Shown here piece by piece: positions 34,641 to 46,600 of a stretch of DNA of 64,000 nt (position 1 is the stretch's first letter; each line of letters begins with the position of its first letter). The position numbers were made by a program, and so were the translations under genes. The DNA lies in the NCBI RefSeq assembly GCF_040939455.1, contig NC_134116.1:41989400-42053399 (forward strand), in the 5' to 3' direction. Source of the stretch: Microcebus murinus. Its lineage: Eukaryota > Chordata > Mammalia > Primates > Cheirogaleidae. Below the pieces are notes generated by a model. That model had not been told where the DNA came from. It saw only the letters and a list, made by a program, of their open reading frames with translations, and searched no databases.

Positions 34641-37196
34641 AACATAGATGTAAAGAATTAATTACATTAAAATATTATTGATGTGAAATAAACAGTAAGA
34701 TTTTATGGCGAGGTCTCATGGTCTTCTGGTTCTGCAAAAATATAAAACAGAGCTGTGTAAATAAATCAGTTGGAAAATCAGGTCAAGACTATAGATCTAA
34801 TGCCAACTCATAAATTGTGCCTCTCATCTTACTTTTTTTCCTCTGTGCTATGGAGATTTGTTTTAACTTACAAACAATATTTTTTTCAGTCATAGAAGTT
34901 TTGTTTAGAAAAGCCCTGATAATGTAGTAGGTATGCAACTGGTTCCTTATATTCAGCCAATTTTTATAGTATTCCTGTTGTGATATTTATCCTTTAATTT
35001 AAAAAGTTATCTAATTGTTTCAATTAATGATTAAGACTGTCAAGGAAAGCCTTTGGTAACCTATGTGGCAATCAAGAAGTTTAATCTCACTGAATATTAC
35101 TGCCTTATCCAGTACATTCTGAATCATGGGCCCTTCTTCAATCTAATTGCTGCTTTTAGTAATTGGCAAATTCTTTTAATTGTATGAGAACCAAGGGAAG
35201 CTTTACTCCATCTGATGTTTTGTCCTCCTCAGTCAAAAAATGCAAATGAGTTGTAGAAGTCTAGCCTCTTTCTGGTCTGAAACATCCCATAAGCCAATAC
35301 AGGATCTACATGCTGAATCAGTACTGTGAATATATAAGACTTTTCTGAGTAGTTAGGAAAACAGAAGAGTTTTGTGTATAAGGAGGTACATCATAGGAGG
35401 TCCAAGACTGAAGTTCTAATTGTTAGATATTCCCTTATTAAGAAAAAAAAAAAAAAGACAGAAAGGAAGAGAGAGAAAGAAACAAGTATTTTCCACAAGT
35501 ATTTGGAATGGTCAAGTATTTTCCAATGGCCATTTCCTCAATGCCACACCAAATTTTCCTTTTTTCACCTTTGGGGCATTTCTCATATACAATTTACTTT
35601 CCTAGGCTTTAAGTATGAGAGCTCACCAGTTATAAATCAAGTTATCTGAGAATGTGTGTTAGCCTCCTACTTGATAAACATAACTTCATTATAACCTTGT
35701 CAGTGGGTATGTGTGCGAAGCAGGTTTTTGTTGTGACTGAAATTTGGCAAAATATCAAAGGTGATTTTATGTGTGATGTTTGTTTATGGGCTGGGTTGAT
35801 ACATTTAGATGAGTAATCAAATGAAGACCAGCATAATTCTTGCATTATTATATATTTATTCCTTAAAATTTTACTTGCTTTTTTCCCAGCAAAATCATTA
35901 ATTATGTTATTTTAATAAAGATTTTCACATAATGTATGTTCTATTGACAGAAATGCCAAATTAGATAAACTATTCTGATTTGTTGAATTTGGAGAGATTT
36001 CGCTCTGCTGAAGCAGTAGGATTTAAATTGTCAATACCATTTTTTAAAGCAATATTTACATTGAGAAATGAATCACAAGTTTAACATATGTTCAAACGTT
36101 GTAATCAGGTAGCTGAAGATTATTTCAAATTACAATTTATAAAACATTTACTATTATTATATAATTGTGGTATATTTTATTATTACTTTTAATCCATTTA
36201 AAACAATACCTAGACCACAAACTATGTTAAATGTGTACTTATTTCAAGTTTTTTGATGCTGGGATATTATAAACAATACCTAAAAGAACAAAATATTGCT
36301 CAATTTGTTCAAATCTCTTACCAATGAGAATAATAATTTTACCTACAATGTCCAGTGATATAATATATAGAAATTACTTTGAGAAATATTAGTACATGTG
36401 CCCTTTATAGTCAAGCAAATGTTTTTTGCTTTCTTATTTTTCTTTTCTTTTTTTTTTAATTGAAATAATATTTTGGCTCCATTATTTCTTTTATTTTAAA
36501 AAAATCAATTTTCTCAAAAATGTTTATAAAATAATAATAATTTTGAAAGTGAAATAGCAGAGTTAGATATTTGAGTGTTTTGTAAAATTGTCTAACATTA
36601 ATAGCAAGCAACTATTCATAACCACATAAACTATAGATAATAAAGATCAAAATTAATTTTATCTATGTCAAAGGCTACAATTTATTATTCATTTTAAGAT
36701 CTCTTTTTCTGCTTACATTTAATGCATCATGCATTTCCTGTAAATCAAATTGAATTATCTTAACAGTGTCCTGTTGACATTAATATTGTATCTCTGAGAA
36801 TGGTTATCAGGTCAAATGTTATGTGTTACATGTTTTTCATTTCATATGAAATTTCACATCTCCTTCCCTATTTTATATAAAATAAAAAAAGTATTTATAC
36901 TCCAAGAATTCCAAAAATATGAACCAGCAATTTGGAAACAGGAGTTCCTCTACAAAGACCATTGTGCCTAAAAATGTATTTTCTTGCTCAGAGATAATCT
37001 TATGAGAAAATGTTTGACTTTTTCTCAGAAATGGGTAGGGTCTTTTCAAAATTGAAATTGGTTTTAGAAACTAGTTGACGTGTTTTGCAGTTCAAGTACG
37101 AAATGGAATGAAATAACTCCATTCTCATACTATTAATATATTGCAATTACCTAGTAAGCAGTCTCGAGAAGAAATAAAAATAGTAGAAACTCACAA
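34641..37196. other. AT-rich intergenic DNA, nothing recognised
   Basis: 2.5 kb with no gene and no named repeat. An A-rich/purine run lies at 35441-35482 and a T-rich run at 36440-36460. The open frame at 35374-35649 reads through the A-run and is not convincing. Confidence 0.5.
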
Positions 37197-37600
37197 AATA
37201 TATGTACATATGAAATACCATGGAGTACTATTCAGCTATAAAAAACAACGGTGATATAGCATCTCTTGTATTTTCCTGGATAGAGCTGGAACCCATTCTA
37301 TTAAGTGAAGTATCCCAAGAATGGAAAAATAAGCACCACATGTACTTACCAACAAATTGGTATTAACTGCTCAACACCTAAGTACACATATAGAAATAAC
37401 ATTTTTCCGGTGTCAGGCAGGTGGGGCGGGAAGGGGACGGGCATATACATACATAAAGAGTGTGATGTGCACCATCTGGGGGATGGACACGCTTGAAGCT
37501 CTGACTCGAGGGGGGAGGGGGACAAGGGCAATATACCTAATCTTAACATATGTACCCCCATAAAGTGCTGGAAAAAATAGATAAATAAATAAATAAAAAG
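37197..37600 (+). mobile_element. L1 3' end, 5' truncated, sense, young type
   Basis: Matches the last 360 or so bases of the full-length L1 almost word for word: 'accatggagtactattcagc', 'gatatagcatctcttgtatt', the 'gatgtgcaccatctggggga' segment and the final 'tgtacccccataaagtgctg'. The tail has become a short (AAAT)n run at 37578-37597. The small overlapping open frames on both strands are by-products. Confidence 0.95.
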
Positions 37601-37934
37601 AAATATTCTAGTTGCGAATGAATTTTTTTTTCAGTTGGTTACACTATCTATGAATGCATCTTACTTGAGCTGTCAGATAAGGCTGAATTATCAATATAAA
37701 TGTTTATGTTTGATGATTCATCACATTAAACATTAGGAATAGACACAAAATTTTAATTTCTGTACATATTTTATATTTTTGAGATAATATAAACATGTGC
37801 ATTCATAAATTTTACCTTTGAATTAATGAAGCAGCTGAATCCAGACACAACACATAAAACATGTCCCATATCTGAATTTAATTCCTTTGGTAATGCTTTT
37901 GCAAAAGATTAAAGTTCTATCAAACAATAATTGG

Positions 37935-38285
37935 CAATCTCAATTTTTAATTGAAAGTTTTGAGATAATTGTAGATTCACATGCAGTTGTGAGAAACAAT
38001 ACAGAAATATTGCTGTAGAATGTGTCCATTTTTCTCCAAGATAACATTTTGAAAAACTGTAACACCACAGCAATGATATTGACAGTGATACAATCCACTT
38101 ATCTTTTTATGTTTCCAAAGTTCTACCTGTACTCATTTATGTTTGTGTCTGTATTAATTTCCATATAAATTTTATAACTAGTATAGATTGATGTATCCAC
38201 CACCATAATCAACACCAAAAGAATTCCTTACATTGCTCTTATAACCACACCAACCTCCATTTTTCCCTCTTTATGTTCAGTTTTT
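37935..38285 (-). mobile_element. Antisense L1M 3' UTR
   Basis: The text 'ttttgagataattgtagatt', 'cacatgcagttgtgagaaac', 'attgacagtgatacaatcca' and 'gatgtatccaccaccataat' is the well-known reversed 3' UTR of L1M elements. Confidence 0.85.
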
Positions 38286-38299
38286 AATGTGTGGGAACA

Positions 38300-39110
38300 C
38301 CTATTCATGACAAAAAAATGTCAACAAGTTAAAGATAAAGGAGAATTACTTCAAATTGATAAAGTGTACCTATAAAAACCTACAGGTAACGTCATACTTG
38401 ATGGTAAAGACTAAATCATTTCTCCTTAGGTTCACAAGGCCAGGATGTCTCTGCTCTCACCATCCATATTCAACTTAGTACTGTAAGTTCTAGTCACTGC
38501 AATAAAGCAAGAAAAATAAATAAAATTCACAGATATTGATAAGAAAGAAGTAAAACTGTCCCGAAAATTCATAGAGATTGGTAAGAAAGAAATAAAACTA
38601 TTCCTATTTTTTGGTCTTCATATAAAATCCCAAGGAATTTACAAAAATTTCTCATAACTAATATGTGAGATAAAAATTGTAGCATACAATATCATCACAC
38701 ACAAACAAATCAATTACATTTCTATATATCGATAATAAGGACAACAAAATTAAAACAAAAGACCATTTAGACTCACTCTAATAAAAATTAAATACTTAAG
38801 TATACAATTAATAAAACATATGCAAGATTTGTTTGCTGAAAGTTACAAAATGCTGAGGAAATAAATCAAAGATCATATAAATAAATGGAGAGATATGGCA
38901 TGTTCATGAGTTGGAAGTCTCACTGTAGAAAATATGTTCATTATCCTCAAAGTAATCTATAGGCTTAAAATAATTCCTATCAAAATGTTAGAGTTTTTTT
39001 TGCATATACAGACAAGCTTATTCTAATATGTATATAGAACAACTATAATTTTAATAATTGAGAAATCTTATAAAGCAATACAATTGAGCTAAAAATGAAT
39101 GAATTCATAA
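38300..39110 (+). mobile_element. Sense L1M ORF2 fragment (RT region)
   Basis: The RT-region order is visible: 'aacgtcatacttgatggtaa', 'catccatattcaacttagta', 'ggaatttacaaaaatttctc', and 'gatatggcatgttcatgagt' with the 'tcctatcaaaatg' segment after it. It faces the antisense 3' UTR at its left. A 42-base tandem duplication lies at 38523-38606. Confidence 0.85.
38523..38606 (+). repeat. Tandem duplication, 42-base unit, inside L1M
   Basis: The units at 38523-38564 and 38565-38606 both start aaaattca and contain 'taagaaagaa(g/a)taaaact'. The duplication replaces the ORF2 sequence upstream of the RT aspartate motif region. Confidence 0.85.
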
Positions 39111-39754
39111 AAATCTCAAATGGGGCCTGCAAATACTAATTTTCTTCATATCCTCTTATAACATGAGCATGATTTTAATATAGTTATCACCTTCAGCTGT
39201 TTGTAGTATAAAATGAGCACATTTTGCCTGTTATAGTTAGCACAGTTTACTGTTTATAGCACAACATGAGAGTAATTTTTTCTGCTATAGTTATCGTAGT
39301 AAGTCATTAACAAAAATCACATATGAGAATTTTATGAGGTGTCCAGTTTTATACTATGGATTTAGGTAGCATTGTGAAAAATTCTACTAGAATCTCAAAG
39401 ATATATCAGTGGACCAGTGAAGATAATTACGTTATTTATTCACACCACGTTAAAATTTTTAGAAATAGTAATATAAATTATTTTAAAGGGAAGTACATTG
39501 TTTAAAAGTCTGTGGTTGTAATTTTTAAAAAATTGCCTTTCGCATGTATCTTAGAACAAAAGAAGCATTGGATTTATGAAAAACATTAAATAAACTGAAA
39601 TGAAGTCCATATTTTCTACATGCAATAAAAATTGCTAGCACCTGGAATGCTACAGTCAAATAAGTATTTTGAAAATTATATTAATAATATTTATAAATCA
39701 TCTAAAACAGTTCCTTGTACATATAAGTATCTATTATGCTGATAAAGATAAATG
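39111..39754. other. AT-rich intergenic DNA, nothing recognised
   Basis: No gene or named repeat. Confidence 0.5.
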
Positions 39755-39985
39755 TTGTGAGAGCCCTAACCTGTGTAATCAGTAGAAGTGGGTTCAAATC
39801 CTGACTCTACCATTTAGTTGTGTGCCCTTGAACGAGTTGCTTGAACTCTTTGAACATCATTGTATCATCTTAAATTGAGGATAGCAACATCTAATCTATT
39901 TTGTAGGAAATGAATGATGTAATATTTTAAACAGTACAATGGCAGGTGCATAATAAATGAATCATGACCAGTAGATATTAGTATT
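39755..39985 (+). mobile_element. MIR SINE, ancient
   Basis: The text 'tgggttcaaatcctgactct', 'agttgtgtgcccttgaacga' and the terminal 'ggcaggtgcataataaatga' gives a near full-length MIR order. Confidence 0.9.
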
Positions 39986-40245
39986 ATACACATTATGATA
40001 TGACAACAATATTTATTTAGTTAATTATTTTTAATTAACTATTTCGTACATTCAATTAGTGTTATTATCCTTAGTTATAAACGTGGATTGAGTTAGTTTG
40101 CCCAGAGGTAAACTCAAACTAAACTAAAGCTGATATATATATAGATAAAGCTGATGGCTTTTATAATTTTATTAGAGACTTGAAGTCAAGTGTCTACAAA
40201 ATGAGAGAAGGTAGCTGCAGAGCTTTCTCAGGAATGATTTAAGTC

Positions 40246-40480
40246 AAAAGAGCATTAGACTAAGACTCATGAAACATGAGTTCTTAATCTCAGCCGTCTG
40301 CATAAGTGTTGTTTCTTTTCACTTCATCATTCTGGATCTCAGTTTTAGCATCTGAAAAAAATATCTGGATGTTACCAGTTTTACCAATTCACAGGGTTGT
40401 GGAGATGATCAAAAGAGATAATGAATCTTTGTGAATTTCAAATATCATGAAGTACTGTATTATAATGAGTGAGACATGCT
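40246..40480 (+). mobile_element. MIR SINE, ancient
   Basis: The text 'ggatctcagttttagcatct', 'attcacagggttgtggagat' and 'agagataatgaatctttgtg' follows the MIR order. Confidence 0.85.
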
Positions 40481-40881
40481 GAGTAATTATATTAACAAAC
40501 GTAATAGCCAACACACCAAATGCCTAAACAACCCTGATAGGAAGTGCAGTTATAAGTGCATCTGGTGGCCAGATGAGGCCAGCAATAAGAGCATTAAGCA
40601 TTAAACCTAGGTAAAGCATTTTTTTTTTCTTTTAGTAGGAAGATCAGAAACAGAATAACTATTTAAACCTGCTGGTAAAACTTTGGTAAGGAGCAAATAA
40701 ACAATAATTTGTATGGGGAAAGATACTGTCATGATTAAAAGTCCAGGTCCCTCTTGTGGTAATATGTAAAAGGTCATCAAGCTTAGCGGTGTAGGCATTC
40801 TGAGTACAGACACCAGATGCCAAAATACCTGTCTTTTTGCTTTTTGGAGTGAAATAGCCAGAAACATCAAGGTGTTGATGT

Positions 40882-40921
40882 TGATGAGAGAGAGAGAGAG
40901 AGATAGACACACAGAGAGAGA

Positions 40922-40960
<39 letters not shown>
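40882..40960. repeat. Compound (GA)n / (AT)n microsatellite
   Basis: A (GA)n run at about 40886-40918 (interrupted by agacacac) is followed by (AT)n at 40925-40960 with about 18 dinucleotides. It lies about 220 bases before the full-length L1. Confidence 0.95.
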
Positions 40961-40963
<3 letters not shown>

Positions 40964-41184
40964 TGTGCATATATATTTTCTTTCCTTACACAGATTGAAA
41001 CATACACATATATTTTTTTCCTGTAAAGTGATTATTGTAAATTAAATTATCAGATATTTAACTTTCTTAACAAGCAGCCACTAACAGTGTTGGTAAAAAA
41101 GTGTTACAAATATGCTATATTACTCTAATAGAGTTTTCTACTCCCTTATCCCACTAATCTCAAAAGACAGCTTTTAAAAAAGAG

Positions 41185-42610
41185 GGTGGGGGGGTGGAGC
41201 AAGATGGCAGACGAATAACACCGTCAGACAGAGTGTCTCTGCAGAAAAGACAGATTCCAGCAGAAATTAGAGGAAAGAAGCAAGAAGACGAGCATACAGT
41301 GGACGAGGGCCAGAAGGAGGGGTACCTGAGACCCCAGGAGACTCCACGGGAGGAGGCTGCGGAGGAGAACTGGAGGCTGAGACCACCGGAGCAGCCCGGA
41401 GACCAGTGGCAAGGGTAGGTGGATTTGCTGTTTCCCCTCCCCTGCATTTGGGACTGCTGGTGGGCTCCCCAGCGGGTGGAGAGACCTGCGGACACCAGCC
41501 CAGAGACTACTGCCGCCAGCCAGCGGTGAGCCTGTAGCAGACGTGGCACCAGGTTCCCAACTTCCTCCGGGCACCTCCGTGTGCACGGACCCGAGCCTCG
41601 CGGCAGGCGCCATATTGCTTCCTCCTCCCCTCCGCCGACCCTACCCACGGCTGCCCAGAGAGACAATACAGCCACCAGACAGAGGCACCTCCAGGGAATG
41701 GGACCTTCCCTTTTGGGACCCTACAGCTGACTCAGGGGAACTCAGACTGTGAGCTCCCTACCCGCCCGCCCTCCCAGGTGCTGCTGGCACGGTTTTCCCA
41801 GGAGAACAGTGCCAACTCAGAGGCTGAAAGACATAGAACCAGCTTGGGCTCCCTGTGGGTGAATTGGGACCAGAAATCCTCTCCCTGGTGGGGATACAGT
41901 TTGAACTCTGGGACCCAGAGGTCGGACCTGCAGACCAGATCCCCTGCACCGAGGGCTAGCATTGCCCGGGGCACAGAAGGGTTATACATGAACAGCCTAC
42001 TGAGGTGTGTGTGCCTCCAGGGGTGGATCACCATCCTAGAGGGCAACCCTCCTCCCAGGAGGAGGCCGTGCGCCGAACCCAGGTGGCGTTCCTGTGCAGG
42101 GAACCTCCCCGCCGGCATCACAGTCCGGGGAGGCCTGGTGGCTTGTGGTCTGGCCTGCTGGCAGAGGCCCAGGAGTAGCTGCGGAGTTGGGGAGGGTGGA
42201 AAGAAGCGAGGCCTGCTCCAGAATGCGGGTCTCAGACAGCCCCACCCCCACACCCAGACTTTCTGGCTGAGCGGGACCATTCCAGCCCCGCCCTGACAGC
42301 TTTCCCTGGAAGCAGAGAACAAAACTTTGACCCCTGCTAACAGCCTGAGGGCAGGCTTACCCAACCCAGCTCCGCCCAGAACAAGAGCTGTTAACAGGAC
42401 ACAAAATCAACAGCGTAGCCTGTTACTTCAAGCAAACGCCACCTACTGACAGGGACAGCATCTTGCACAGCCTTTCCACAGCACCCACTGACTCAGTATA
42501 CAGGGAGTGGTCCAATTTCACCCACAGACACCACCTAACGCCTCAGAAACTAAACAAGGTGTGTGAATACCCAAAAAATAACTTAAGGGAAGAAACAACA
42601 ACTGATCGAC
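41185..42610 (+). promoter_or_regulatory. L1 5' UTR / internal promoter region
   Basis: Roughly 1.4 kb, much richer in G, C and CpG than the surrounding DNA. In L1 elements this region drives sense transcription from the first bases and, in some primates, antisense transcription. No tandem monomers are visible, so it is of the single-unit (primate-like) type, not the rodent monomer type. Long open frames occur on both strands (minus 41160-41675 and 41732-42364; plus 41778-42296), as expected of GC-rich DNA with few stops. I do not call them genes. Confidence 0.8.
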
Positions 42611-43604
42611 ATGGGAAGAAATCAGCAAAAGAACTCAGGAAATATGAAGAACCAAACGGAAAGCACACCCCCAAAGAGGAGCACCAGCCCCCTAGGAACG
42701 GACACCAACCAAAATCAGGCAACCAATATGACAGAAGAAGAATTTCCCATGTGGATCATAAGAACACTCACCCAGCTACAACAACAACTCAATAGCCAAC
42801 ATAAAGAAACCACAGAAAGCCTCCAGGATATGGGAAAAAAAAATAGACACAATGAAGAAAAGTGTAACAGAACTCCTGGAAATGAAGAATCAATTCAAGG
42901 AACTACAAAATTCAGTGGAAAGTCTCAAGAACAGGGTAGATCAAACAGAAGAAAGAATCTCAGAGCTTGAAGATAACACCCTCCAATTAAATAAATCAGT
43001 CACAGAAATAGAGCAGAGAAACAAGAGAAAAGAGCAAAGCCTACAAGAGCTGTGGGATTATGTGAAGAAACCTAATGTGAGGGTCGTAGACTTACCAGAA
43101 GGGGAAGAAGACAACACTCAAGGGTTGGACAAGCTGTTTGAAGATATAATAGAGGAAAATTTCCCAGGCCTTGCTCAAAATCTTGATATACAAGTACAAG
43201 AAGCTCAGAGGACCCCGGGGAGATTCAAGGCAAACAGGAAGATGTCACGACATGCAGTCATCAGACTGACCAAAGTATCAACTAAAGAGGCCCTTCTAAG
43301 AGCTGTAAGACAAAAGAAGCAAGTAACATACAAGAGAAAGCCAATTCAAATAACACCAGACTTCTCTAAGGAGACTTTACAAGCAAGAAGAGACTGGGGA
43401 CCCATTCTCACTCTTTTGAAACAAAACAATGCCCAGCCTAGAATCTTATTCCCTGCAAAACTAAGCTTCGTATATGAAGGAGAAATAAAAACATTCTCAG
43501 ACAAGCAAAGGGTCAGAGAATTCACCAAGACAAGACCAGCCCTACAAGAAGTACTCAAAACAGCGTTACGCACGGAACATCATAATAATAACCCACGAAT
43601 ATAA
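42611..43604 (+). pseudogene. L1 ORF1 (RNA-binding chaperone), frameshifted
   Basis: ORF1p coats L1 RNA as a trimer and acts as a nucleic-acid chaperone in the cytoplasmic RNP. The ATG at 42611 opens with MGRNQQKNSGNMKNQ, close to the usual primate start. About 75 codons later, a run of nine A (42835-42843) carries one base too many. The reading frame must change there to reach the rest of the protein, which is open from 42852 to the TAA at 43602-43604. The downstream part shows a leucine- and glutamate-rich coiled coil (LLEMKNQFKELQNSVESLKN, about 42873-42932), an RRM with VRVVDLPEGEE and RHAVIRLTK segments, and the C-terminal domain (LQARRDWGPI; LSFVYEGEI). Total length would be about 330 codons, normal for primate L1. 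It ends 41 bases before ORF2. Confidence 0.93.
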
Positions 43605-43645
43605 AAACAACCAAAACCCAAAGATATTAAAGGCCAGATATTACA

Positions 43646-46600
43646 ATGGCTCAAGACAGAACTCACAGCAACAACATCCAACCCAACAGAATGAACAGTA
43701 ATCTACCTTACCTATTAGTTCTCTCAATAAATGTGAATGGCTTAAACTCTCCACTCAAGAGATATAGGCTGGCTGAATGGATAAGAAAATACAGGCCAAG
43801 TATATGCTGTCTTCAGGAAACACATCTAACCTGCAAGGATGCATATAGACTAAAAATAAAAGGGTGGAGATCAATATTCCAAGCAAATAGAAGCCAAAAG
43901 AAGGCTGGTGTGGCAGTTCTAATTTCAGACGATTTAGTTTTTAAACCAACAAAAGTAGTGAAAGACAAAGAGGGTCATTATATAATGGTAAAGGGCACAG
44001 TCCAACAAGAAGAGATAACAATTTTAAATATATATGCACCCAACTTAGGTGCACCCAGATTCATAAAGCAAACCTTACTGGAGCTAAGCAAATGGATTAA
44101 TACCAACTCCATAATCGCCGGAGATTTCAACACCCCACTGACGGCACGAGACAGATCCTCCAAACAGAAAATTAATAAAGAAATAATGGACTTAAACAAA
44201 ACTCTAGAACAATTGGGTCTGACTGACATCTACAGGACATTCTACACAAAATCCACTGAATATACGTTCTTCTCATCAGCTCACGGGACATTCTCTAAGA
44301 TTGACCATATCCTAGGACACAAAGAAAATCTCAAGAAATTTAAAAAAATAGAAATCATACCATGTACCTTCTCAGATCATAGTGGAATAAAACTAGAAAT
44401 CAACCCTAACAAAAACTCACATTTCTACACAAAAACGTGGAAATTAAACAACCTCCTACTAAATGATTACTTCATAAATTAAGAAATCAAGAGGAAAATA
44501 AAAAAATTCTATGAAGAAAATGACAATGGAGACACAAGTTATCAACTCCTCTGGGACACAGCTAAAGCAGTTCTGAGAGGAAAGTTTATCTCCATAAATG
44601 CTTATAACCAAAAGACAAGAAGATCACAAATAGACAATCTAATGAAACGACTCAAAGAGCTGGAAAAAGAAGAACAGACCAACCCCAAACCCAGCAGAAG
44701 AAGTGAAATCAACAAGATCAAATCAGAACTAAACGAAATTGAAAACAGGGAAGCTATTTAGGAGATTAATAAAACAAAAAGTTGGTTCTTTGAAAAAATA
44801 AACAAAATTGACACACCATTGGCTAAGCTAACGAAAAGCAGAAAAGAGAAATCTCTAATAAGCTCCATCAGGAATAAAAAAGGAGATATCACAACTGATC
44901 CCAAAGAGATACAAGATACATTTTATGAATACTACAAAAATCTTTATGCACATAAACTGGAAAATGTGGAGGAAATGGACAAATTTCTAGAAACACACAG
45001 CCTCCCTAGGCTCAACCAGGAAGAAATAGATTCCCTGAACAGACCAATCTCAACAGCTGAAATAGAAACAGCAATTAAAAATCTCCCTAAAAAGAAAAGT
45101 CCCGGTCCAGATGGCTTCACACCTGAATTTTACCATACTTACAAAGAAGAACTAGTACCTATCTTGCAGAAACTATTCCACAACATCGAGAAGAACGGAA
45201 ACCTCCCCGACACCTTTTATGAAGCGAATATTACTCTGATACCAAAACCAGGAAAGGATGCAACAAAAAAAGAAAACTACAGACCAATATCCCTAATGAA
45301 TATAGATGCAAAAATTTTCAACAAAATCTTAGCTAACCGAATACAGACACTTATCAAAAAAATAATCCACCACGACCAAGTGGGCTTCATCCCAGGGATG
45401 CAGGGATGGTTCAACATACGTAAATCTATAAATGCAATTCACCACATCAACAGAAGCAAAAACAAAGACCACATGATTCTTTCAATAGATGCAGAAAAAG
45501 CTTTTGACAAAATTCAACACCCTTTCATGATACGAACACTTAAGAAAATAGGCATAAAAGGGACATACCTAAAAATGATACAAGCCATATATGACAGACC
45601 CATAGCCAACATCATATTGAATGGGGAAAAATTGAAATCATTTCCACTTAGAACGGGAACCAGACAAGGCTGCCCACTATCTCCACTTCTGTTCAACCTA
45701 GTGCTGGAAGTCTTGGCTACAGCAATCAGACAGGAAAATGGAATCAAAGGTATCCAAATAGGGGCAGAAGAGATCAAACTTTCACTGTTTGCTGATGATA
45801 TGATATTGTATCTAGAAAACCCCAAAGATTCAACCAAGAAACTCCTGGAACTGATCAATGAATTTAGTAAAGTCTCAGGATACAAAATCAATACACAGAA
45901 ATCAGAGGCATTCATATACGCCAACAACAATCTAATTGAGAACCAAATCAAAGACTCAATTCCCTTCACAATAGCAACAAAGAAATTAAAGTACCTAGGA
46001 ATATACTTAACCAAGGACGTAAAAGATCTCTACAGGGAGAACTATGAAACACTGAGGAAGGAAATAGCAGAGGATGTAAACAGATGGAAATCCATACCAT
46101 GCTCGTGGATCGGCAGACTCAATATCATCAAAATGTCTATACTACCCAAACTGATCTACAGATTCAATGCAATACCTATTAAAATCCCATCAGCATTCTT
46201 CACACATATAGAAAAAATAATTTTGCGCTTTGTATGGAACCAAAGAAGACCCCGAATATCAAGAGCAATTCTAGGCAACAAAAACAAAATGGGAGGCATT
46301 AATATGCCAGATATCAAACTATACTACAAAGCTGTAGTAATTAAATCAATATGGTATTGGCACAAAAATAGGAATATTGCCCAGTGGAACAATGTGAGAA
46401 TCCTGACATAAAACCATCCTCATATAGCCATCTAATCTTTGACAAAGCAGACAAAAACATACGCTGGGAAAAGAATCCCTTTTCAATAAATGGTGCTGGG
46501 AAAACTGGATAGCCACCTGTAGAAGGCTAAAACAGGACCCACACCTTTCACCTCTCACAAAAACCAACTCACACTGGATAACAGACTTAAAACAAAGGTA

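Noticed and set aside
41732..42364. 210-codon minus-strand open frame as a cellular gene
   Set aside because: It sits entirely inside the L1 5' UTR, has no recognisable domain and mirrors a 172-codon plus-strand frame. It is kept only as a question about antisense L1 ORFs.
45514..46014. 166-codon minus-strand open frame
   Set aside because: Antisense shadow of the L1 ORF2 reverse transcriptase.
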